Under the pieces are notes generated by a model. The model saw only the letters and a list, made by a program, of their open reading frames with translations. It did no database searches and was not told where the DNA came from. Source: Pseudomonas sp. C1C7 (lineage in GTDB: Bacteria; Pseudomonadota; Gammaproteobacteria; Pseudomonadales; Pseudomonadaceae). Taken from it: a stretch of 64,000 bases of DNA. The stretch is taken from the NCBI RefSeq assembly GCF_013359595.1, contig NZ_JABFMP010000028.1, positions 38,031 to 102,030 of the forward strand, written 5' to 3'. Positions 1-8,177 of this stretch are shown one piece after another; position 1 is the first letter of the stretch; every line of letters starts with the position of its first letter. Position numbers and translations under genes: made by a program.

Positions 1-213
1 TCCGGTCTGGACGTGGTGCGCATGCTGGCCCTGGGCGCCAAAGGCGTGTTGCTTGGCCGCTCCATGGCCTACGCCCTGGCCGCCGACGGGCAACGGGGGG
101 TGGAGAACATGCTGGATATCTTTGCCAAAGAGATGCGCGTGGCCATGACGTTGACCGGGGTGACCTCGATCGATCAGATCGACGAATCCATATTGGTCAG
201 ATCGGTCGGGTAA
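1..213 (+). CDS. lldD: FMN-dependent L-lactate dehydrogenase, C-terminal end (partial)
   Basis: Only the last 70 codons are inside the window; the frame is open from base 1 and ends at TAA 211-213. The visible part contains the late barrel segment of the FMN-dependent alpha-hydroxyacid dehydrogenase family: GLDVVRMLALGAKGVLLGRS, with the Gly-Arg pair that contacts the FMN phosphate in this family, followed by the usual helical tail (MRVAMTLTGVTSIDQID). LldD oxidises L-lactate to pyruvate and passes electrons to the respiratory chain at the membrane. The assignment to lactate rather than another 2-hydroxyacid rests on the tail's likeness to Pseudomonas LldD; the N-terminal part and its operon lie outside the window. 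Confidence 0.85.
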   Translation, partial: SGLDVVRMLALGAKGVLLGRSMAYALAADGQRGVENMLDIFAKEMRVAMTLTGVTSIDQIDESILVRSVG

Positions 214-224
214 TTCCCGGCCGC

Positions 225-307
225 CTGTAGGAGCTGCCGAAGGCTGCGATCTTTTGATCTTGCTGTTAAAAATCAAAAGATCGCAGCCTTCGGCAGCTCC
301 TGCAGGA
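225..307. repeat. REP-type inverted repeat (family A)
   Basis: Two nearly perfect inverted arms starting TGTAGGAGCTGCCGAAGG and meeting around the A/T-rich centre TCTTTTGATCTTGCTGTTAA. The same palindrome recurs at 7455-7538 and 10075-10160. It sits between two same-strand genes and could also act as an intrinsic hairpin at the end of the lactate dehydrogenase transcript. Confidence 0.85.
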
Positions 308-340
308 GGAGAATGCTGAATATCGCTACAGGAGCCCTCC

Positions 341-1102
341 ATGCGCATCGCCCTGCTCTCCGACATGCACCTGTCCGTCAACGCGATCCCCTTTCCCGAG
401 GTGGAGGCCGATATCGTCGTGCTCGCCGGCGACATCGCCCGGCCGGCCAGGGCCATCGAATGGGCCAGCACCTGCCCGCTGCCGATCCTGTATGTAGCGG
501 GCAATCACGAGTTCTACGGCAGCGATCTGGCCTCGACTTATGAGCAGCTGCGCAACCTGTCCCGAGGCACGCGGATCACGGTGCTGGAACACTCGGAACA
601 TGTGCACGACGGCGTGCGGTTTCTGGGCTGCACGCTGTGGTCGGACTATCGCTTGTTCGAAGAAGGTCCGAAGCGGGATCTGGGGGTCGACATGGCCACG
701 GACCTGATTCGCGACTTCAGCCATATCAGGATTGCACCGGACTTTCCCGACCTGTTCACCCCGGCGATTTCCCAGCTGATTTACCTGCAAACCGTCGCCT
801 GGCTCGACGACTGTTTCCGCCGCGACAACACCACGCAAACGGTGGTCATCTCCCACTTCGCCCCGACTCGCGCGAGCATCGCGCCGATGTTCGCCGACTC
901 GCCGATCAATTCGAGTTTCGTCTCTGACCTGGAAGAGAAAATCAGGCAGTGGCAACCGGTGCTGTGGCTGCACGGACATACCCACGGCAGTTTTGATTAC
1001 CGGGTGGGGCAGACGCGCGTGGTGTGCAATCCGCGGGGGTATGCGAAAAACGGGGTGAATGAAAATCCCGCTTTCGACAGTTCCCTGATCATCGAGATCT
1101 GA
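341..1102 (+). CDS. Calcineurin-like metallophosphoesterase
   Basis: A 253-residue cytoplasmic protein with the complete metallophosphoesterase signature in order: D8-x-H10 (SDMH), G30-D31, G54-N55-H56-E57, H172 (SHFAPT) and G212-H213-x-H215 (HGHTHG). These residues bind a dinuclear metal centre that hydrolyses phosphomono- or diesters. The start is supported by AGGAG seven bases upstream. It lies directly after a REP palindrome and is convergent with the TspO-like gene. Nothing nearby points to a specific substrate; nucleotide or phosphoprotein substrates are both possible. Confidence 0.85.
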   Translation: MRIALLSDMHLSVNAIPFPEVEADIVVLAGDIARPARAIEWASTCPLPILYVAGNHEFYGSDLASTYEQLRNLSRGTRITVLEHSEHVHDGVRFLGCTLWSDYRLFEEGPKRDLGVDMATDLIRDFSHIRIAPDFPDLFTPAISQLIYLQTVAWLDDCFRRDNTTQTVVISHFAPTRASIAPMFADSPINSSFVSDLEEKIRQWQPVLWLHGHTHGSFDYRVGQTRVVCNPRGYAKNGVNENPAFDSSLIIEI

Positions 1103-1126
1103 GTCCGGGAACCGCTGGTGCCTGTC

Positions 1127-1570
1127 TCACGGATTTTTACGCAGAATGGAAAAATTCAGCGCGGCGGCCAGCGAGAGCCACACCAGATACGGAAACAGAA
1201 TCAGCCCGGTGATGACATCCAGACGCATCGCCAGCACCAGCATCACCGCGACCACCAGCCAGAGCAGCACGAGAATCACCAGACTGGCGAACAGCCGATG
1301 CGCGCCGAAAAACACCGGCGTCCACAGCGTGTTGAGGGCGATTTGCGCCGCCCACAACGCCAGCACCATCTGGCTGCCCGGTAACAGCGACAAGCGATAG
1401 CCAGCCCAGGCCAGGAGCAGATAAAGCGTCGTCCAGGCTACGGGAAACACCCAGTTGGGTGGGGTGAAGCCGGGTTTTTCGAGCGACGCATACCATTCGT
1501 CCGGCTTGAAAAAAAATCCGCTGCTCGCGGCGGCGGCACAGGCTAGAAGGAAAATGGGAAAAGTCATCAT
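1127..1570 (-). CDS. TspO/MBR family membrane protein
   Basis: About 147 residues with five predicted hydrophobic helices and the family's typical motifs: W-x-x-L-x-K-P-x-F-x-P-P-x-W-V-F-P near the start, then a long helix with LNTLWTPVFFGAHR and a final helix with WLSLAAALNFSILRKN. TspO proteins bind porphyrins and other tetrapyrroles in the inner membrane. The start is placed at one of two adjacent ATG codons (1570 or 1567) because AAGGA lies just upstream; a longer reading from 1585 lacks that support. It ends convergently with the phosphoesterase gene 24 bases away. Confidence 0.85.
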   Translation of the reverse strand: MMTFPIFLLACAAAASSGFFFKPDEWYASLEKPGFTPPNWVFPVAWTTLYLLLAWAGYRLSLLPGSQMVLALWAAQIALNTLWTPVFFGAHRLFASLVILVLLWLVVAVMLVLAMRLDVITGLILFPYLVWLSLAAALNFSILRKNP

Positions 1571-1816
1571 CGGTCCTTGGCGCAAGCCATCTGTATTGGG
1601 AAGAAAGCCGTGTGTGCAGTCCCAGGGTTAGAGGCCCCGAAAGGTGAAAAAGTCCGCAGACCCGAAGCTTTGACCATCATCACGGTCACGAGCGGTAGCC
1701 CTCCTCCCCTATCAATCGCGTCGATGTTCGCAATCACCTCAATCAAGTTCTATTGAAAACCCTGCGGCGTAACAATGGCTCCACACCAACCAAGAACACC
1801 CCCGGAGCACACGATC

Positions 1817-2263
1817 ATGAAACGCCAAACCCTCCTCAGCATCGCTTTCTCGGTTTTCGCAGTTAACGCTTTCGCCGCTTCCTCTGTTCAACCTGTAGTC
1901 GCTGAAGGCGGCTCGGATCGGCTGATCGAAAGCCGCGTGGCTGAAGGTGGTTCTGATCGTCTGCAACAGAATCGTGTTGCCGAAGGTGGCGCTGATCGCC
2001 TGCTGGAAAAACGTAATGCAGTCGCTGCCGATGGTTCGGATCGTTTGAAAGGCAACGAAGTCGCCGCCGATGGTTCTGACCGCCTGAAAGGCAACGAAGT
2101 CGCCGCCGATGGTTCTGACCGCCTGAAAGGCAACGAAGTCGCCGCCGATGGTTCTGATCGCCTGCACGGCAACACTGTCGCCGCCGATGGTTCTGATCGC
2201 CTGCACGGCAACACTGTCGCCGCCGATGGTTCTGATCGCCTGCACGGCAACACTGTCGCCTAA
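1817..2263 (+). CDS. Secreted protein made of 13-residue tandem repeats
   Basis: A 148-residue product. Residues 1-20 are a signal peptide (MKRQ then a hydrophobic run ending AFAA). The rest is nine tandem units of about 13 residues in three blocks of three: three VAEGG(S/A)DRL units, three VAADGSDRLKGNE units and three VAADGSDRLHGNT units, closed by a final VA. At the DNA level the unit is 39 bp and the last copies are almost identical, pointing to recent amplification by slippage or recombination. The product should be exported and hydrophilic. I do not know its function; similar small repeat proteins in Pseudomonas have been labelled 'phage infection protein', a name I would not rely on. 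Confidence 0.8.
   Translation: MKRQTLLSIAFSVFAVNAFAASSVQPVVAEGGSDRLIESRVAEGGSDRLQQNRVAEGGADRLLEKRNAVAADGSDRLKGNEVAADGSDRLKGNEVAADGSDRLKGNEVAADGSDRLHGNTVAADGSDRLHGNTVAADGSDRLHGNTVA
2037..2261 (+). repeat. 39-bp coding tandem repeat array
   Basis: Six head-to-tail copies of a 39-bp unit with GCCGCCGATGGTTCTGA at its core. Copies 1-3 end AAAGGCAACGAA and copies 4-6 end CACGGCAACACT; within each group copies differ by at most a base or two. Three more divergent copies precede them. Confidence 0.9.
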
Positions 2264-2289
2264 GCCTTTCACTTCATAGCAACACCCGC

Positions 2290-2320
2290 AAAAAGCCCGG
2301 TCTGATCAGCCGGGCTTTTT
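2290..2320 (+). terminator. Rho-independent terminator
   Basis: GC-rich stem AAAAAGCCCGG / CCGGGCTTTTT around TCTGATCAG, ending in a T-run, 26 bases after the stop of the repeat protein gene. Confidence 0.9.
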
Positions 2321-2529
2321 CGTGACTGTACTACCCCTGATCGACAACCCGTGATGTCTGGCCTTTTTCGGCCTGCCTTGCCACGCCAGTGGCGTAATCG
2401 AAGAACACTCAGAAGACTTGCTCTGCCACGGTGGATGAATCCTCGGGGATTTCCGGGCAGCGTTTGAGAGCGAGTTCGATTGCTGAAGCTTCGCGCAGTC
2501 CATTCGACAGACTGCACGGGGTGTGAGAT

Positions 2530-3393
2530 TCACTCTATGCACATGTGCTCTCTGGTCCACGCCTGATACTCGGCAGGCAATGTATAACTCGCTACCAGCT
2601 CAGAGGCCGACAGGTCTCGAGCCGGCGCCATCCCGCGCTGCATCAGCAGGCTCTGATAGGTCGCCTTGATCGCAGCAAAGTATGCCGCGTGGCCATCGAC
2701 AATGACCCGCACGCCCAGCTCTGCAAGACGTTCCCTATTGCGTAGCTTTGCATTGCCATATGTCACCAGCATCAGCGGAATGCGCAGCCCGTCGGCAACC
2801 GCCGCCAATTGCGCGAAATCCTCGACACCCACCAGGCAAATCGCGTCAGCCCCGGCATGCTGATAAGCACGTGTGCGCCGGATAACCTCGGTCAGGGGTT
2901 GCGCACCAGCGTGGGTTCGAGCGATCACGCTCAACGCACAATCGCCCCGCGCCTGCAGCGCCGCCCGCACCTTGCCGACACCCTCCTGGAGGCTGATCAG
3001 CTCGAAGGATTTGCCTGCGTATCGACCCGGCAGCAGTGTGTCCTCCAGCGTCAATGCCGCAACCCCGGCTCGTTCCAGTTCGACCACGGTGCGCATGGTA
3101 TTGAGCGCGTTGCCGTAGCCGTGGTCGGCATCGGCGATGATGGGCAGCCGCGCAACCCGGCCGATGCGACTGGCCTGCTCGGCAAATTCGCTGAGGGTGA
3201 TCAGGGCAATATCCGGTGCACCCAGTACCTGCAATGAAGCGACAGAACCGCCCAAAATGCCCACCTCGAATCCCAGGTCGCCGGCAATTCGCGCGCAAAT
3301 GGGATCGAACACAGAGGCCGTGCTGACACAGGCCTGTCCGGCAAGCAGCGCACGGAACTCGTTACGCAGTTCATGATGACAACGCTTGTGCAT
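2530..3393 (-). CDS. Oxaloacetate decarboxylase (isocitrate lyase/PEP mutase superfamily)
   Basis: A 287-residue cytoplasmic enzyme closely resembling Pseudomonas PA4872 along its whole length. The metal-binding region I-A-D-A-D-H-G-Y-G is at 86-94 and His235, the residue that distinguishes the oxaloacetate decarboxylases from PEP mutases and lyases, is present in VDGHAAYF. The enzyme converts oxaloacetate to pyruvate and CO2 with Mg2+. It is the last gene of the dctA-ttdA-ttdB run (60 bases after ttdB), which makes chemical sense because tartrate dehydratase produces oxaloacetate. The segment after the catalytic R159-T160 reads HAG where PA4872 has NAE, a small difference near the active site. 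Confidence 0.88.
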   Translation of the reverse strand: MHKRCHHELRNEFRALLAGQACVSTASVFDPICARIAGDLGFEVGILGGSVASLQVLGAPDIALITLSEFAEQASRIGRVARLPIIADADHGYGNALNTMRTVVELERAGVAALTLEDTLLPGRYAGKSFELISLQEGVGKVRAALQARGDCALSVIARTHAGAQPLTEVIRRTRAYQHAGADAICLVGVEDFAQLAAVADGLRIPLMLVTYGNAKLRNRERLAELGVRVIVDGHAAYFAAIKATYQSLLMQRGMAPARDLSASELVASYTLPAEYQAWTREHMCIE

Positions 3394-3453
3394 ACAATTC
3401 TCTGCAGATGTGGCAAGGCAGTCCGGACGCGATAGCCCGGACTGCCCATGCGA

Positions 3454-4062
3454 TTACTTGATGAAGCGAACCTGGGCGTTGATCTTCTCGATCACCGCGC
3501 CCTTGCGCTCGTTGAAGCGGGCCTTGTTCTGTTCGAACAGGTTATTGCCCTTGGTGTCGATGGAGATGATCAGCGGGCCGAACTCGCGGACGCGGTTGAC
3601 CCACAGGGTCTCCGGCATGCCGAGGTCCTGCCATTCGGCGCGCTCGATCTCTTCGACCTGGGTGGCGGCCAGCACCGCGCAGCCGCCGGGGAACACGGCG
3701 TGCACCGCCTTGTTCTCAAGGCAGCCGGTGGTGGTCTCCGGGCCCATGCCGCCCTTGCCGACGATCAGTTTCACGCCGGTTTCCTCGATGAATTGCTTCT
3801 CGAATTTTTCCATGCGCATGCTGGTGGTCGGGCCGATGGAGACCATCTCGAAACTGCCGTCGTCCTTCTTGCGCACGATGGGGCCAGCGTGGAAGATCGC
3901 GCCGCCGCGCAGATCCACCGGCAATTCGCGCTTGAGTTCGATGAGGCGGCGGTGGGCCACGTCGCGACAGGTCACCAGCTGGCCGGTCAGGTAGACCACG
4001 TCTCCCACGTTGAGGTTGGCCAGGTCTTCGTCTTTGATCGGCGTGGAGAGAATCTTTTTCAC
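3454..4062 (-). CDS. ttdB: L(+)-tartrate dehydratase beta subunit
   Basis: A 202-residue subunit that matches E. coli TtdB from end to end, with AIFHAGPIVRK, SIGPTTSMRME, VGKGGMGPET and CAVLAATQVEEIE all present. It forms the C-terminal (class I fumarase beta-like) half of the enzyme that dehydrates tartrate to oxaloacetate. The start codon is GTG, overlapping the ttdA stop as GTGA, so the two subunits are translationally coupled. Length equals the family's usual length. Fumarase beta or a mesaconase subunit is less likely given the neighbouring gene and the lower-than-TtdB similarity expected for those. Confidence 0.92.
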   Translation of the reverse strand: MKKILSTPIKDEDLANLNVGDVVYLTGQLVTCRDVAHRRLIELKRELPVDLRGGAIFHAGPIVRKKDDGSFEMVSIGPTTSMRMEKFEKQFIEETGVKLIVGKGGMGPETTTGCLENKAVHAVFPGGCAVLAATQVEEIERAEWQDLGMPETLWVNRVREFGPLIISIDTKGNNLFEQNKARFNERKGAVIEKINAQVRFIK

Positions 4063-4958
4063 AGTACTACTCCTTCGTGGGAAAGGATGTCATAGGACAT
4101 GTCGGCGTTGATGCGGATCTTGCCGCGACGGTGGGCCCAGCAGCCGGTGGACACGGCCACGCCGATGGTCGACGGATGGCGCGCGGAGGACTCGATGTTC
4201 ACCCCCATCACGCTGCTGTTGCCGGTCAGGCCCTGTGGCCCGATGCCGATTTCGTTGAGGCCGTCTTCCAGTAGTTTTTCCATCATCGCCGCGCTTTCGT
4301 TCGGATGGCTGGAGTCCACGGGGCGCAGGATCGCCCGCTTGGACAGGCGCGCCGCGGTCTCAACCGAAGTGGACACCCCTACCCCCACCAGCAACGGCGG
4401 GCAGGCATTGACGCCCCGAGAGGTGATCACGTCGAAGACGAATTCGGTCACGCCTTCGTAGCCCTGCCCCGGCATCAGCACTTTTGCCGAACCCGGCAAG
4501 GTGCAGCCGCCGCCGGCCATGTACACGTCAACGATGGCGTAGTCGGCGTCGGGAATGATTTCCCAGTCCAGCCACGGGATTTTCGAGCCGGTGTTGGTCC
4601 CGGTGTTTTTCTCGATGAAGGTCTCCACCGCGTTGTGGCGCAGCGGGCCCTTGATGGTCGCCTCGCGGGTGGCCTCTTCAAGGATGCCCTCCAGCTCGCT
4701 CAGCAGCGGGAAGCGTGCGCCGGCGGAGATGAAGTACTGGATGACCCCGGTGTCCTGGCAGCTGGGGCGATCCAGCTTGTCGGCGTACTCCTGGTTGTCG
4801 GCCATCGAGTCGTACACGGCGATGGCCAGCGGATTGGTTTCCGCGGCGCGCAGCTTGGCGGTTTTTTCCTTCACGTCCTTGGGCAGGCGCTTGCCAATGT
4901 AGGCAGTGAATTTGGCCATCACGTCGGTGAGCGATGAGACTGCTAGTTCTTTATCCAC
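4059..4958 (-). CDS. ttdA: L(+)-tartrate dehydratase alpha subunit
   Basis: A 299-residue iron-sulfur subunit. Three conserved cysteines that should hold a [4Fe-4S] cluster are visible: C67 (PSCQDTG), C186 (NACPP) and C273 (TGCWAHRR). The hydro-lyase cluster binds and dehydrates tartrate. The start is GTG, chosen because GAGGA lies seven bases upstream and the next in-frame start would remove conserved residues. It lies 50 bases after dctA and overlaps ttdB by four bases. An oxygen-labile cluster is expected for this family. Confidence 0.92.
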   Translation of the reverse strand: MDKELAVSSLTDVMAKFTAYIGKRLPKDVKEKTAKLRAAETNPLAIAVYDSMADNQEYADKLDRPSCQDTGVIQYFISAGARFPLLSELEGILEEATREATIKGPLRHNAVETFIEKNTGTNTGSKIPWLDWEIIPDADYAIVDVYMAGGGCTLPGSAKVLMPGQGYEGVTEFVFDVITSRGVNACPPLLVGVGVSTSVETAARLSKRAILRPVDSSHPNESAAMMEKLLEDGLNEIGIGPQGLTGNSSVMGVNIESSARHPSTIGVAVSTGCWAHRRGKIRINADMSYDILSHEGVVL

Positions 4959-5008
4959 GATATTTTCCTCACTTCATCACAAGGCAGATCTTTCGATTTT
5001 TTGGTTGT

Positions 5009-6349
5009 TCAGGAGATGGAGGCGCTGGCCTTCACTCGTACTACGGGGTCTCGCAGCGCTGACGCCTGCGACGGTTCGGTCTCGGCCGGCGCGTGGCCAT
5101 CGAGCACCTGCTGCACGCGTTCCTGGTCCAGTGCACCGACCCACTTGGCGATGGCCATGGTCCCGACCGCGTTGCCGATGGTGTTGGTGATGGCCCGGGC
5201 TTCGGACATGAAGCGGTCGACGCCCAGCAGCAGGACCATGCCGGCCACAGGGATGTTGTCCATGGTCGCCAGGGTCGCGGCCAGGGTGATGAAGCCGGAA
5301 CCGGTCACCCCCGCCGAGCCCTTGGAGGTGAGCAGCAGCACGCCGAGCACGATCAACTGGTCCATCAGGGTCAGTGGCGTGTTGGTCGCCTGGGCGATGA
5401 AGATCGCTGCCATGGTGTAGTAGATGCACTGGCCGTCGGGGTTGAAGGTCAGGCCCGAAGGGATCACCAGGCCGACCACGGGCTTGGAAACACCGACCCT
5501 CTCCAGCTTGTTCATCAACTGCGGCACCACCGATTCGGAGGAACTGGTGCCCAGCACGGTGAACAGTTCTTCCTTGAGGTACTTGAGGAACTTCCACAGG
5601 TTGAAGCCGGACAGCCGGGCGATGGAGCCCAGGACGATCACCACGAAGAGAAAGCAGGTCAGGTACATGGTCGCCATGAGTTTGCCGAGCGAGACGATCG
5701 AACCCAGGCCGTATTTGCCGACGGTGAACGCCATGGCCCCGCAGGCCGCCAGCGGTGCGACCCGCATGATCAGGCCGACGATGAAGAACATGCCGTGGGA
5801 GAACGCCTCCAGCACATCGACCATCGGTTTGCCCCGCGCTCCCAGGTGTGAAAGCGCGATGCCGAACAGGGTCGAGAACAGCAGGATCGGCAGGATCTCG
5901 TTCTTGGCGAAGGCGTCGGTGACGCTGCCGGGTATCACGTGCAACAGAAAGTCGGTGAACCCGCCGGTATTGCTGGCGGCCGCGGCCGTGTAGGTGGAAA
6001 TGCTCTTGGCGTCGAGGGTGGCGGGATCGACGTTCATGCCGTGCCCGGGCTGCACGAGGTTGACCACGATCAGCCCCAGCACCAGGGCAAAGGTCGACAG
6101 CACTTCGAAGTAGATCAGCGCCCGGACTCCAACCCGGCCGAGTTCTTTCATGTTTTCCATTTTGGCGATGCCCAGCACCACCGTGGCGAAGATGATCGGT
6201 GCGAACACCATTTTGATGAGCTTGATGAAGGCGTCGCCTATCGGTTTCAGATCGGCGCCGACCTGAGGCCAGAACACACCGATCAACACGCCGAGGGTCA
6301 CACCTATCAGCACTTGTACGTACAGCTTGCCTAGTAGTCGCTTGGCCAT
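5009..6349 (-). CDS. dctA: DctA-type C4-dicarboxylate/H+ (Na+) symporter
   Basis: A 446-residue inner-membrane carrier of the DAACS family. Diagnostic segments are present in order: the serine-rich re-entrant loop GTSSSESVVPQL, SGLTFNPDGQCIYYTMAAIFIAQ, the second loop SKGSAGVTGSGFITLAATL and GVDRFMSEARAITNTIGN. It imports succinate, malate and fumarate in most bacteria; here its place at the head of the ttdAB operon suggests tartrate as the working substrate. It reads away from the LysR gene at 6512, sharing a 162-base control region. Confidence 0.9.
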   Translation of the reverse strand: MAKRLLGKLYVQVLIGVTLGVLIGVFWPQVGADLKPIGDAFIKLIKMVFAPIIFATVVLGIAKMENMKELGRVGVRALIYFEVLSTFALVLGLIVVNLVQPGHGMNVDPATLDAKSISTYTAAAASNTGGFTDFLLHVIPGSVTDAFAKNEILPILLFSTLFGIALSHLGARGKPMVDVLEAFSHGMFFIVGLIMRVAPLAACGAMAFTVGKYGLGSIVSLGKLMATMYLTCFLFVVIVLGSIARLSGFNLWKFLKYLKEELFTVLGTSSSESVVPQLMNKLERVGVSKPVVGLVIPSGLTFNPDGQCIYYTMAAIFIAQATNTPLTLMDQLIVLGVLLLTSKGSAGVTGSGFITLAATLATMDNIPVAGMVLLLGVDRFMSEARAITNTIGNAVGTMAIAKWVGALDQERVQQVLDGHAPAETEPSQASALRDPVVRVKASASIS

Positions 6350-6511
6350 TGCCGTCCCCGAATTATTGTTGTGAGTCGGATTTGAGTGGCAACCGGGCTA
6401 CGGCTAAATAGCCCAGATTTCTTGTGGTTAATCACGCAGGGACAAGATAATGGCTTTTAAAAAATGCTGTAATACAATCAAATTCAACTCATTATTTCCC
6501 TCAGGTTAATT
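6350..6511. promoter_or_regulatory. Divergent control region of the tartrate operon and its LysR regulator
   Basis: 162 bases separate the two divergent start codons. The stretch is clearly AT-richer than its surroundings (TTTTAAAAAATGCTGTAATACAATC region at about 6453-6478), as expected for back-to-back promoters bound by a LysR protein. I could not pick one T-N11-A box with confidence. Confidence 0.55.
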
Positions 6512-7438
6512 ATGAATCCGGTATCGGAACTGGCCTTTTTCACCCAGCTCATCAGCATCGGCAGCCTTGCCGGCACGGCGCGGGAAATGAATCTGACGCC
6601 GCCCGCCGTTTCCAAGCGGCTGGTGCAAATGGAGAAGCGCCTGGGCGTGCGCCTGCTCAACCGCACCACCCGCAGCATCAGCCTGACGGCCGAAGGCGAG
6701 ACCTATCTGGTCAACGCCAGGCGGATCCTGAGTGATATCGAGGAATTGGAACGGCAGGTGTCGAGCAGTCGCGCCGAACCCAAGGGCTTGCTGCGGGTGA
6801 ATGCGCCCCTGGGCTTCGGGCGCACGCACGTGGGACCTGCGGTTTCGTCGTTTGCCCAGCGCTATCCCGAGGTAGAGGTGCAGTTGCATCTGACGGACCG
6901 GCCGATTCATTTGCCGGATGACGCAATCGACGTGGCGATCCGCTTCGGTGAATTGCCCGACTCCCGCCTGATCGCCCGCAAGATCGCCGCCAACCGCCGT
7001 CGGCTCTGCGCGGCGCCCCGCTATCTGGAAGCCTTTGGTATGCCGCAATCGCCCAAGGACCTGGGAGGTCACAACTGCATCGTGTTGCGTCAGAACGAGG
7101 CGGCGTTCGGCATCTGGCGATTGAGCCGGGGCAAGCAGTCCGAGTCAGTCAAGGTGCATGGCAGCCTGAGTACCAACGACGGCGAAGTGGCCCTGAACTG
7201 GGCGCTGGATGGCCACGGCATTCTCATGCGAGCCGAATGGAACCTGGCCAACCACCTGCGTTCCGGTCGGTTGGTGGAGGTGCTGAGTGACTACGAGACA
7301 CCGCCTGCGGATATCTATGCGGTGTACCTGGAGCGGTTGAATTTGTCGGCGAAGGTGTCGTGCTTCGTCGAGCATTTGCGGGAGTATTTTCGCAGCCATG
7401 CCGATGGCCCGGGGGATAGCCTGGCGGCGTGGCAGTGA
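6512..7438 (+). CDS. LysR-family regulator, probably of the tartrate operon
   Basis: 308 residues with an N-terminal winged helix (residues 5-64: LAGTAREMNLTPPAVSKRLVQMEKRLGVRLLNRTTR) and a C-terminal periplasmic-binding-like effector domain (LLRVNAPLGFGRTHVGP onwards). It belongs to the DmlR/TtdR/CrgA-like branch by sequence flavour. Divergent placement from dctA-ttdAB is the classic arrangement for control of that operon, and E. coli uses a LysR protein (TtdR) for tartrate. Both the effector and the sign of regulation are inferred, not visible. Confidence 0.8.
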   Translation: MNPVSELAFFTQLISIGSLAGTAREMNLTPPAVSKRLVQMEKRLGVRLLNRTTRSISLTAEGETYLVNARRILSDIEELERQVSSSRAEPKGLLRVNAPLGFGRTHVGPAVSSFAQRYPEVEVQLHLTDRPIHLPDDAIDVAIRFGELPDSRLIARKIAANRRRLCAAPRYLEAFGMPQSPKDLGGHNCIVLRQNEAAFGIWRLSRGKQSESVKVHGSLSTNDGEVALNWALDGHGILMRAEWNLANHLRSGRLVEVLSDYETPPADIYAVYLERLNLSAKVSCFVEHLREYFRSHADGPGDSLAAWQ

Positions 7439-7454
7439 GCACAACGCGGTCAAT

Positions 7455-7538
7455 TGTAGGAGCTGCCGCAGGCTGCGATCTTTTGATCCTGCTTTTAAAA
7501 ACAGAATCAAAAGATCGCAGCCTTCGACAGTTCCTACA
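7455..7538. repeat. REP-type inverted repeat (family A)
   Basis: Arms TGTAGGAGCTGCCGCAGGCT and the near-complement ending TTCCTACA around TTTTGATCCTGCTTTTAAAA. It lies between the convergent LysR and pcaG genes, so it may also serve as a bidirectional hairpin. Confidence 0.85.
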
Positions 7539-7562
7539 GGAAGCGGTCCAGCGTGATGATGA

Positions 7563-8165
7563 TCAGAAATCGAAGAACACGGTTTCCGCTTCACCCTGGA
7601 TATGAATATCGAACCGGTACGCCAGTTTCCCGTCCACCGTGCAGCGCTTGGCAATCAGGGTTTCGCGGCGGGCTGGTTGTTCGATCAGGTTCAACACCGG
7701 GTCCACTGCGTTGGCCTGTGGCTCGTCATCGAAATACAGGCGGGTGTGCAGGTGGATGTTGATGCCACGGGCAAACAGCGCGACGTTGACGTGGGAAGCC
7801 ATGGGCACGCCGGCGGCATTTTTCACGACGCCGGGTTTGATGGTGTTGATCGTCCATTCACCGACGTCCGTGGTGGCGGTACGGCCAAAACTGTTGAATG
7901 GCTTGTCCAGGTCGTAATCGGTGTCGTAGACGCCGTCGTGGTTGGCTTGCCAGAGTTCCAGAAACGCATCGCGCACCAGATGGCCATTGCCGTCGTAAAC
8001 GTGGCCCAGCAACAGGATGTGCTCGCCGGGCGCGCCAGGCTTGGCCATCTCGTTCCAGATTTCCTGCTCCCGTGGCGGGTTGCCGGCCGCTTCCAGCGCC
8101 AGGCCGATGTGCACGTAGGGGCCAGCGGTTTGCGATGGGGTTTCAGGCAGAAGTTGAACGGGCAT
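7563..8165 (-). CDS. pcaG: Protocatechuate 3,4-dioxygenase alpha subunit
   Basis: 200 residues with the intradiol dioxygenase fold: TPSQTAGPYVHIGL at the start, DAFLELWQANHDGVYD in the middle and HLHTRLYFDD near the end. The alpha subunit lacks the iron ligands and completes the active site with PcaH. The enzyme opens protocatechuate between its hydroxyls to give beta-carboxy-cis,cis-muconate, the entry step of the beta-ketoadipate pathway. It follows pcaH after 12 bases. Length is the family standard. Confidence 0.95.
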   Translation of the reverse strand: MPVQLLPETPSQTAGPYVHIGLALEAAGNPPREQEIWNEMAKPGAPGEHILLLGHVYDGNGHLVRDAFLELWQANHDGVYDTDYDLDKPFNSFGRTATTDVGEWTINTIKPGVVKNAAGVPMASHVNVALFARGINIHLHTRLYFDDEPQANAVDPVLNLIEQPARRETLIAKRCTVDGKLAYRFDIHIQGEAETVFFDF

Positions 8166-8177
8166 GCGCAGGCCTCC

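Noticed and set aside
2037..2261. Possible CRISPR array
   Set aside because: The 39-base repeats are contiguous without unique spacers and encode in-frame protein repeats after a signal peptide.
2264..2529. Minus-strand frames of 82-84 codons downstream of the repeat protein
   Set aside because: Codon use is not gene-like, no ribosome site, and one crosses the terminator hairpin.
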